Assembly (NCBI GenBank): GCA_947485745.1
Contig: CANKQY010000019.1
Coordinates: 1-35,908, forward strand
Source of the DNA: Bacteroidota bacterium
GTDB lineage: Bacteria > Bacteroidota > Bacteroidia > UKL13-3
Direction of reading: 5' to 3'
DNA: 35,908 bases
Shown: positions 18,989-26,236 of the stretch, in pieces
Numbering within the stretch: position 1 is the stretch's first letter
Layout: each line of letters begins with the position of its first letter
The notes under the pieces: generated by a model
What the model saw: the letters and a program-made list of their open reading frames with translations, nothing else
Database searches by the model: none
What the model was told of the DNA's origin: nothing
Program-made: the position numbers and the translations under genes

Positions 18989-21900
18989 ATGAAAAGTAAG
19001 ATAATATATATTGAAGATGATGAAGCTGACTTTTTGGCTCTTAAAAGAATTTTAAAACCTTTACATAATGAAATTGATTTAGTATGGATTAATACTCCAA
19101 GTTCTTTAAAGGAGTTCAAAGAAAGTGCCGAATTGCCCGATCTTATTTTGTTAGACTATCAATTTCCAGGTTCCAATGCAATAGATATTTTCCAATATTT
19201 TAAAAGCATTTCCTCGGATATAGAAATTATAATGCTAACGGCATTTCAGGAAAACACATTCAAGGATTCAATTAGGAAACTAGGAATAAACAATATTTTT
19301 AGTAAATACGAATTGGAAGAGGTATTTCAATTTATTATAAGAAATAATTTTGTAACAAATAAAACCAAAGAAATTAATCAAAAACCGAGCATATTCAAGG
19401 GATCAAAAGCCGAAGAAATTAATAACAAGGAAAGACGGCTAATGATGGGTGCATTTTTATCTATTACCGACCCTATTGTTATTTTGGATAACCACTTTAC
19501 TATTTTCTCAAAAAATCCGGCATTCGATCATTTAGCTGAAACTGAATTCCCCAATAGAGGCGAAAATTTTATTGACCTAATTTATTATGATGGTTCTAAA
19601 ATTAAAGACGTTATAACATCCACAAAATTGGGTCATAGCCAAAACACATTTATCCAAATTGAAAATAAACATGGTAGATTTTTATCTGTTGAAGTTGGCT
19701 GTTCTTTTGTGCCAAAAGATGATGGATATTATTGCCTTATATTTAAGAATCACAGTGTTTTAGAAATCAGTCAAGAGAATTTAAAAACGATAGATTATTA
19801 CCAGAAACTAATTCCAGGTTATTTTTTCAATGAATTAGCCATTAATGCTAACCCACAAATACTGCTCAATCACAATTTTCATATTCTTGGTTTGAACCCC
19901 AAAGCAATTATATTATTTAAAGGTACCATTAAAGAAGGTGAGAATTTTTTGAATAGCGTTACTCCTAAAAACGCGATTTTGATTTCGGACACGATTCAAA
20001 AATGTATTAAAGATTCAATTTCATTCCCATGTAATATAAACAACATCACATACGAATTGTATGTTAATCCTATTGAAATTAACAAGATAGATAGGATATA
20101 TTCGGTATCTTTTGTGGAATATGTCAATAACCCACAAAATGATAGCCTTATTTTTGATCCAATAAAGAATTCACAGTTACTCATTGAGAATTCTGAAAGT
20201 ATTACTTTCCAATTAAACAATAAGGGAGAGGTAATACTTTTAAGCGACAGCTATGAGAGCATAAGTGGTTTTTTAAAACAAGAAGTGTTAAACAAACCAT
20301 TTGGAATAAAGCAAGGCGCTGATATACAAGAAAAAGTAAAAAATATTTTTCTTAGACTTGCCAAGGGTGAATTAACAAAAGCTACAGGCTATTCAATTAT
20401 TCAAACAAAAGATAATATAACAAAAAATGTTCGTTATAGGGTTGAATCCATAGTAGATGTATTTGGCAATTTTATTGGCGTTAGCGGTGTTTTAACAGAT
20501 GTTACGTATGCATTTCAAACTTCAATCGCCTTAAAAAGAACAGAAGAATCATTAAAGCAAATAGTCACCAACATCAGTGAACTTATATTTGTGATTGACA
20601 ATAGAACCCGAATTAATTTTATAACCCCTAGCAGTTTACAAATAACGGGCTATACACCAGATGAATTACTCTCCAAGAGCGTTATTGATTTTATTCATCC
20701 ACATGAATACCAAAAAATAAAAAAGGCAATAAAGCAAAATGGTTCTGAAAAATATACAGAGGGAAAGTCAGAATTGATTATAATTCGGTTTAAAAAGAAA
20801 AACGGTGTTTATACGAATTTAGAAACTTCATTAAGAAAAGCAGATAGCACAATTGGAGAAAAAACAAATTATATTGGAACTTCAAGGAGTGTGGATGATA
20901 AAATTGCTAAAGATTTAAAGTTAAATGAAACAAAAAAACACCTAGAAATAATCACGCATATTCAAAAATTATATATTGAAACAAAAGATATAAGCAAGGT
21001 ATTTGAAATCTTACTTAACAGCATTTTGCAGGAAACCAGAAGTAAATTTGGGTTTATTTGCGATGTATTTTTTGATGAAAAGGAGAATCCATGTATGAGA
21101 TCCATTGCACTAATAAATATTTCTGGGGACCAAGCAAGCGGTGAGTTTTATGAAAAACAGGCCATTAAAGGTTTTGAGATAAGAAACTTAAATACCCTAT
21201 TTGGAAGAGTATTGGTGGAGAAAAAACAATATATAAATAATGATGCCTTAAACGACCCTTTTTTTGTTGAAACCCTTTCACCAGAATATCCCCCAATAAA
21301 AACATTTGTAGGCATACCAATTTTTAAAAACAACGAAATCGTATCTGTTTTAGGATTGGCTAATAATGCCAAAGGATATTCTCAAGATATGATTGAGAAA
21401 ATTCAACCTCTGTTGGGTAATATCAGAAGTATATTACAAAAAAATAAATATGAGATAGATATACTCAAAGCGCATGAAGAGCTTGCCAAAAGTGAGATCC
21501 ATTTAAAAGCCCTTTTAACCTCCATTAAGGATATTGTATTCGAAATCAATGATGAGTTAGTAATTACTAATGTTTGGGCAAAAGATTCTGGTAAATTAGC
21601 GTTACCCGAGCACCAATTTTTGAATAAAAGTTTGGCATCGTTAATTGACCCATTTCCTTTTACAGAACCAATTTATAAAATACTGTTGGAAGTAGCTAAT
21701 GATGGCATTGAAAGGTTTTTAGAATACCAACTACCAATAAATCTTGATCTGAATTGGTATAAAGCCAGAATTTTTATTTTAATAGAAAAACCCAATAGAA
21801 TATATTGTTTACAAATTAGCGACATAACAACCAGCAAAAATGCAGAAGAAAATTTGAGGAAAAATTTGCTTCACGAAAAAGAACTGACCGAATTAAAAAG

Positions 21901-22570
21901 CAGATTTATTTCACTTACCTCCCATGAATTTAGAACACCCTTAACCAGTATTAGCTCTAGTAATGAGTTAATTTCTATGCATTTAAAAAAATTAAATATT
22001 CCAATTAGTGAAAAATTGGAAAAGTACATGCAAATTATTCAATCGGAGGTAAAACACATGTCTAATTTGCTCAATGATGTTCTTGTTCTTGGAAAAATTG
22101 GTGCTAATAAGATGGATATTAATTTACACGACACCAAATTAAATGAGGCCGTTATTGAGATTATGGAAAATCTCCTGCTTAAGCATAAAATTCCAAAGAT
22201 AATTAAGATGAGTATTAAGGGAAAACCACATGAAATTAAAATGGATATTAAAGTTCTTGAACACATCTTAGAAAACATTTTCAATAATGCATTTAAATAT
22301 TCAAGAGAAGGCCCCGATCCAATTTTAGAAATTGATTTTCAAAGCAGTCAAATTATACTGGCATTGCAAGATTTTGGGATTGGAATTCCCAAATTGGACC
22401 AATCTAAATTGTTTGAACAGTTCTACAGGGCAAGTAATGTTGGAAAAATTCACGGGGTAGGTTTAGGCTTAGTTATTGTTAAAAACATGGTAGAAATGCT
22501 CAAAGGAAGTATAAGAATTGAATCTGAGGAAGGAAAGGGAACTAAGGTAGTAATTACATTTAATAAATAG
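18989..22570 (+). CDS. Multi-domain sensor histidine kinase (REC-PAS-PAS-GAF-PAS-HisKA-HATPase)
   Basis: N-terminal receiver 'IIYIEDDEADFLALKRIL...LILLDYQFPG'; PAS segments; GAF-like 'FVGIPIFKNNEIVSVLGLANNAKGYS'; H-box 'LTSHEFRTPLTSISS', N-box 'NIFNNAFKYS', G-boxes 'DFGIGIP', 'GVGLGLVIVKNMVEMLKGSI'. Confidence 0.92.
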   Translation: MKSKIIYIEDDEADFLALKRILKPLHNEIDLVWINTPSSLKEFKESAELPDLILLDYQFPGSNAIDIFQYFKSISSDIEIIMLTAFQENTFKDSIRKLGINNIFSKYELEEVFQFIIRNNFVTNKTKEINQKPSIFKGSKAEEINNKERRLMMGAFLSITDPIVILDNHFTIFSKNPAFDHLAETEFPNRGENFIDLIYYDGSKIKDVITSTKLGHSQNTFIQIENKHGRFLSVEVGCSFVPKDDGYYCLIFKNHSVLEISQENLKTIDYYQKLIPGYFFNELAINANPQILLNHNFHILGLNPKAIILFKGTIKEGENFLNSVTPKNAILISDTIQKCIKDSISFPCNINNITYELYVNPIEINKIDRIYSVSFVEYVNNPQNDSLIFDPIKNSQLLIENSESITFQLNNKGEVILLSDSYESISGFLKQEVLNKPFGIKQGADIQEKVKNIFLRLAKGELTKATGYSIIQTKDNITKNVRYRVESIVDVFGNFIGVSGVLTDVTYAFQTSIALKRTEESLKQIVTNISELIFVIDNRTRINFITPSSLQITGYTPDELLSKSVIDFIHPHEYQKIKKAIKQNGSEKYTEGKSELIIIRFKKKNGVYTNLETSLRKADSTIGEKTNYIGTSRSVDDKIAKDLKLNETKKHLEIITHIQKLYIETKDISKVFEILLNSILQETRSKFGFICDVFFDEKENPCMRSIALINISGDQASGEFYEKQAIKGFEIRNLNTLFGRVLVEKKQYINNDALNDPFFVETLSPEYPPIKTFVGIPIFKNNEIVSVLGLANNAKGYSQDMIEKIQPLLGNIRSILQKNKYEIDILKAHEELAKSEIHLKALLTSIKDIVFEINDELVITNVWAKDSGKLALPEHQFLNKSLASLIDPFPFTEPIYKILLEVANDGIERFLEYQLPINLDLNWYKARIFILIEKPNRIYCLQISDITTSKNAEENLRKNLLHEKELTELKSRFISLTSHEFRTPLTSISSSNELISMHLKKLNIPISEKLEKYMQIIQSEVKHMSNLLNDVLVLGKIGANKMDINLHDTKLNEAVIEIMENLLLKHKIPKIIKMSIKGKPHEIKMDIKVLEHILENIFNNAFKYSREGPDPILEIDFQSSQIILALQDFGIGIPKLDQSKLFEQFYRASNVGKIHGVGLGLVIVKNMVEMLKGSIRIESEEGKGTKVVITFNK

Positions 22571-22578
22571 ATTTTTAA

Positions 22579-23685
22579 ATGAAAAAAATATTAGTAGTGG
22601 AGGATGAGGATGCTATAAGGGAAAATATTTCGGATGCCCTTTCTTTAAACGATTATCAGGTTTTTATCGCCGATAATGGCTTTGACGGGGTGCATTTGGC
22701 TCATGAAATAAAGCCAGATTTAATCCTTTGTGATATAATGATGCCTAAAATGGATGGTTATCAAGTGTTAAAGGCGATTAAAAGTGATGAAATAGGAGTA
22801 ATAACACCTTTTATTTTTATTTCTGCAAAAGGCAAATACGAAGACATTCGACAAGGAATGGATATGGGAGCAGATGATTACCTGATAAAGCCATTTCTGT
22901 TTCAAGATTTATTGAATATGGTATCGTCGAAATTAGAAGAGGCTGAACTAAAGCAAAAAACTTATTTTGATAAGCAGCAAGATTTAAAAGCGCAATATGG
23001 TTTGATCCAAATGCATGAACTCAATACGCCAATGAATGGCATATTAACTTCGATTTCATTGCTCAAACAAATGGAATCGCAGTTTCATTCAGTGGAGGCT
23101 TTAGAGTTATTGCAAATAATAAATATTTCGAGTAAGCGCTTGCACAGATATTTGTCGAATATCTTCTTTTACAAACAATTAAAAGATGTAAATTACACTT
23201 TTTACTCTGAAATAATTGGAGAAGCAAGTATAAAAGCTGCCATAGAAAATGTATCTAAATACTATTACAGAACCGAGGATTTGGTGTTATCAATAGAAAA
23301 TTTTTCTATTCAATTTGATAGGAAATTATTGCTGGCACTTATTATAGAATTGACAGACAATGCATTTAAATTTAGCAAGAAAAATGACCAGGTATTATTT
23401 AGTTTAACAAAAACGGCAGACACAATTCAAATAAGGATTCAACAAAGCAACAGCAACAATTTTGAAATCAATGAATTTGTTAACTCTCAACCGTTTCTAC
23501 AATTTAAGAAAGAAAAAAAGGAACAAGCTGGTATTGGATTAGGCTTAGCCATTGTTAAACTTATATCTGAGCAGTATGGAGTAAAATTAAGTTATGAAAT
23601 TGACCAAAAAAACAATGCTTTTTTTACGCTAATTATTCCTCAAGTTGGCATTTTACCATCCAAATCGCTTAAAAATATTGATTAA
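22579..23685 (+). CDS. Response regulator-histidine kinase (N-terminal REC, C-terminal HisKA/HATPase)
   Basis: 'ILVVEDEDAIRENISDAL', 'LILCDIMMPKMDGYQVL', 'DDYLIKPF'; 'MHELNTPMNGILTSI', 'ELTDNAFKFSK', 'GIGLGLAIVKLISE'. Confidence 0.88.
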   Translation: MKKILVVEDEDAIRENISDALSLNDYQVFIADNGFDGVHLAHEIKPDLILCDIMMPKMDGYQVLKAIKSDEIGVITPFIFISAKGKYEDIRQGMDMGADDYLIKPFLFQDLLNMVSSKLEEAELKQKTYFDKQQDLKAQYGLIQMHELNTPMNGILTSISLLKQMESQFHSVEALELLQIINISSKRLHRYLSNIFFYKQLKDVNYTFYSEIIGEASIKAAIENVSKYYYRTEDLVLSIENFSIQFDRKLLLALIIELTDNAFKFSKKNDQVLFSLTKTADTIQIRIQQSNSNNFEINEFVNSQPFLQFKKEKKEQAGIGLGLAIVKLISEQYGVKLSYEIDQKNNAFFTLIIPQVGILPSKSLKNID

Positions 23686-23821
23686 AAGAGTATTAGTTAT
23701 TGACGACGAAAGAATGAACCTTATCTTATTCAAGATTTTGTTGATGAATTTCAACATCTCGTTAACTACTGCTCAATCTGGCAAGGAAGGCATACAATTA
23801 GTTGGTTCAAGCTGCTCTTGA
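23678..23821 (+). pseudogene. Truncated response-regulator receiver fragment (47 aa)
   Basis: TTG-start frame overlapping the upstream stop: (M/L)IKRVLVIDDERMNLILFKILLMNFNISLTTAQSGKEGIQLVGSSCS*; matches REC beta1-alpha1-beta2 with acidic pair, ends before the phospho-Asp. Confidence 0.65.
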
Positions 23822-23938
23822 CATTTTTTAATTCAAGTGAATATAATTTCAATGGTTAAGGCAGTGTTTAATGCTTTTATAGATTCGCATATTGCCGTCT
23901 TTAAGAAAAAACCAAATGGCGAAATATGGGCTTATTAC

Positions 23939-24688
23939 TTATTTTTCAATTAATATTTTGTTGATATAGGAAGTAGGACTGCAAGAAAACTGCATTTTGA
24001 ATGACCTGCTGAAATATGAAATTGACCCAAAGCCTGACATTAAGGCTATTTCTTCTATGCTGTGCTTGCCTTCTTTGAGCAGCGACAAAGATTTATTAAG
24101 GCGATAATTGTGAATATATTTACAAATTGTATATCCAGTTGTTAATTTAAATTTACGATCTAAAGTGTTTACTGAAACAGAGAGTTTTTCAGCAATTATT
24201 GAAATATTTAATGATTTATTAGCATACTCATTTTCTATAATATTAGAAACTGCTATACCAAAATCTGTATAGCTTACCGGCTTATTTAATAACTTTTTGT
24301 TATTGCTTTGTTTTGAAATATAATTCAATGAATTGGCCACTATAAGCAATAATTCTTCGTTATTAAAAGGCTTCCGAATAAAATGCAATGCTCCTGCTTT
24401 TAATCCCCTAATTTTATTAAAATCATCAGTTAAACCAGTTAGAAATATAATAGGTATGTTTATGTATTGAATCATTGATTTAATTTTTTCTATAAACATA
24501 AATCCATCAATACCAGGCATCATCACATCGCTTATTATTAAATCAGGATGAATATCATCCAAATTTAGTAATGCTTCTGAAGCATTATTGAAATAATGCA
24601 CGTCATAATTTTCTGATAATAATTCTATCAATAATTCACTTAAAACTTCATTGTCTTCTATTAAAAGTATTTTTTTCTTAATATCCAT
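23939..24688 (-). CDS. Response regulator with AraC-type HTH output domain
   Basis: 'ILLIEDNEVLSELLIELL', 'DLIISDVMMPGIDGFMFIEKI', 'FIRKPFNNEELL'; C-terminal AraC 'LSVSVNTLDRKFKLTTGYTICKYIHNYRLNKSLSLLKEGKHSIEEIALMSGFGSISYFSRSFKMQFSCSPTSY'. Confidence 0.92.
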   Translation of the reverse strand: MDIKKKILLIEDNEVLSELLIELLSENYDVHYFNNASEALLNLDDIHPDLIISDVMMPGIDGFMFIEKIKSMIQYINIPIIFLTGLTDDFNKIRGLKAGALHFIRKPFNNEELLLIVANSLNYISKQSNNKKLLNKPVSYTDFGIAVSNIIENEYANKSLNISIIAEKLSVSVNTLDRKFKLTTGYTICKYIHNYRLNKSLSLLKEGKHSIEEIALMSGFGSISYFSRSFKMQFSCSPTSYINKILIEK

Positions 24689-24731
24689 AGATCGATAAGT
24701 AACCTTTTAAATGGTTGCTTTTAAAATTAGT

Positions 24732-24929
24732 TTATAAATCATGTTTAGTTTCAATGCTTGATTTTTTGATTTTCTTGGCACCAAATACCAAACCAGAAGC
24801 GATTAGAATTGCGATACCGCCATCTATTGGAGTATCAACCACATCGTCATCAAATTCTGGTTGAGCCATGGTGCTATTTGAAAGGCCGAAAAATAGCACA
24901 AATAATATAAATATTAATCTTTTTTCCAT
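24732..24929 (-). CDS. PID-CTERM-like sorting-signal microprotein, copy 1 (65 aa)
   Basis: Signal peptide 'MEKRLIFILFVLFFGLSNSTMAQ', acidic 'PEFDDDVVDT', then PIDGG-hydrophobic-basic tail 'PIDGGIAILIASGLVFGAKKIKK'. Confidence 0.75.
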   Translation of the reverse strand: MEKRLIFILFVLFFGLSNSTMAQPEFDDDVVDTPIDGGIAILIASGLVFGAKKIKKSSIETKHDL

Positions 24930-24953
24930 TTTTTAAATTAATGGTAGCGTTAT

Positions 24954-25250
24954 TTATTTACAAAATTTAGTCGTTTGCGTTCCTGTATCACTGGTGATGA
25001 TCATAAAATAAACACCTTTAGGTAGGTCTAAAACATTTATTTCTTTCGAAGTTCCATTATCAAAACTCAACTTATTTTCTTGCAGCGTTTGACTCAATTG
25101 GTTAACAACTGTATAAGAATAATCAGCAGAAGAAACATTATTAGTCAATGCAATTCTTACTTTTTCATTAGCAGGGTTAGGGTATACACTAAAGCTGTTT
25201 GTGTTATTTTTAGACTCTAGTATGCCGTTTGCCATCTTGGTAAAATATAA
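24954..25250 (-). pseudogene. Orphan T9SS C-terminal sorting domain, near-copy of the 1023-aa protein C-terminus (copy 1)
   Basis: 93-aa frame 'MANGILESKNNTNSFSVYPNPANEKVRIALTNN...PKGVYFMIITSDTGTQTTKFCK' differs at about 7 positions from the last 93 aa of the 26237..29251 product; no signal peptide. DNA homology extends ~15 nt upstream of the frame's ATG. Confidence 0.8.
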
Positions 25251-25447
25251 CTTCCTATATATTCATTTATTTTCTCAATTTTGAGTGAAGGAAGGTTTAA
25301 ATTATTTTATTATAATCTCGAAATGCTGCAAGCTGAACATAATGGCTAGTGAATTGGATATAATACCCAATTAATTGATCAAATCAATTACATAATTTTA
25401 CGAAACTTTTTTATAAAAATATTTGAATAAACCGTTTTTTGGTTTAG

Positions 25448-25630
25448 TACCACCCAAACAAAAACGATGGGCCTATTTACACGAACCAAAAATACGAATA
25501 TCCCATTATTGCACCACTATTAACAGGTATTAAAACGCAAGATAGCGTGTATGTTATGGCTGACGTTAAACGCTACGCCATTAAAATCATCGAAAGCATT
25601 ACAATATACTTGTGCCTGAGCCTTTTTTAA
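25448..25630 (+). pseudogene. Gene remnant of unknown family
   Basis: Start-less open frame YHPNKNDGPIYTNQKYEYPIIAPLLTGIKTQDSVYVMADVKRYAIKIIESITIYLCLSLF*; opposite orientation to neighbours and less AT-rich than the flanks. Confidence 0.35.
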
Positions 25631-25661
25631 CTAGGCAAAGTTTTGGATGAGTATGAAATAC

Positions 25662-25865
25662 TTATAAAGTATTTTTAGTTTCAGTTTCAGTACTTGATTT
25701 TTTGATTTTCTTGGCACCAAAAATCAAACCAGAAGCAATAAGAATTGCGATACCTCCATCTATTGGGGTATCAGTCACCTCGTCATCAAAACCTGGCTGA
25801 GCCATAGTACTATTTGACAAACCGAAAAATAGCACAAATAATATATATAGTAATTTCTTTTTCAT
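25662..25865 (-). CDS. PID-CTERM-like sorting-signal microprotein, copy 2 (67 aa)
   Basis: MKKKLLYILFVLFFGLSNSTMAQPGFDDEVTDTPIDGGIAILIASGLIFGAKKIKKSSTETETKNTL. Confidence 0.75.
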   Translation of the reverse strand: MKKKLLYILFVLFFGLSNSTMAQPGFDDEVTDTPIDGGIAILIASGLIFGAKKIKKSSTETETKNTL

Positions 25866-25885
25866 TTTTTTAATTAGTGATGACG

Positions 25886-25985
25886 TTATTTATTTATAAA
25901 ATTTAATTTTTGGCGTTCTACATTAGTTAGCGAAAGTAATAAAATAAAGACTTTTAGGCAAATATATTTAAAATTGTCATCAGCT
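25886..25985 (-). pseudogene. Decayed T9SS sorting-domain remnant (copy 2)
   Basis: Minus strand GCCTAAAAGTCTTTATTTTATTACTTTCGCTAACTAATGTAGAACGCCAAAAATTAAATTTTATAAATAA aligns with GCCTAAAGGTGTTTATTTTATGATCATTACCAGTGATGCAGGAACGCAAACGACTAAATTTTGTAAATAA of the intact domain; in-frame stop: PKSLYFITFAN*CRTPKIKFYK*. Confidence 0.7.
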
Positions 25986-26040
25986 TATTAGTTAACATAT
26001 AGACAATGTGTGTTTTATAAACTATTTTTAGTTCAGTACT

Positions 26041-26211
26041 TTATTTTTTGATTTTCTTGGCACCAAAAACCAAGCTGGAAGCGATAAGAATTGCAATACC
26101 TCCATCTATTGGGGTATCAACCACATCGTCATCAAACTCTGGTTGAGCCATGGTGCTATTTGAAAAACAGAAAAACAGCATAAAAAATATAAATATATAT
26201 CCCTTTTTCAT
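26041..26211 (-). CDS. PID-CTERM-like sorting-signal microprotein, copy 3 (56 aa, shortened tail)
   Basis: Absent from ORF track: MKKGYIFIFFMLFFCFSNSTMAQPEFDDDVVDTPIDGGIAILIASSLVFGAKKIKK*. Stop TAA replaces the TCA serine codon of copies 1 and 2. Confidence 0.75.
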   Translation of the reverse strand: MKKGYIFIFFMLFFCFSNSTMAQPEFDDDVVDTPIDGGIAILIASSLVFGAKKIKK

Positions 26212-26236
26212 TTTTCTTAATTAATGATATCATTAT

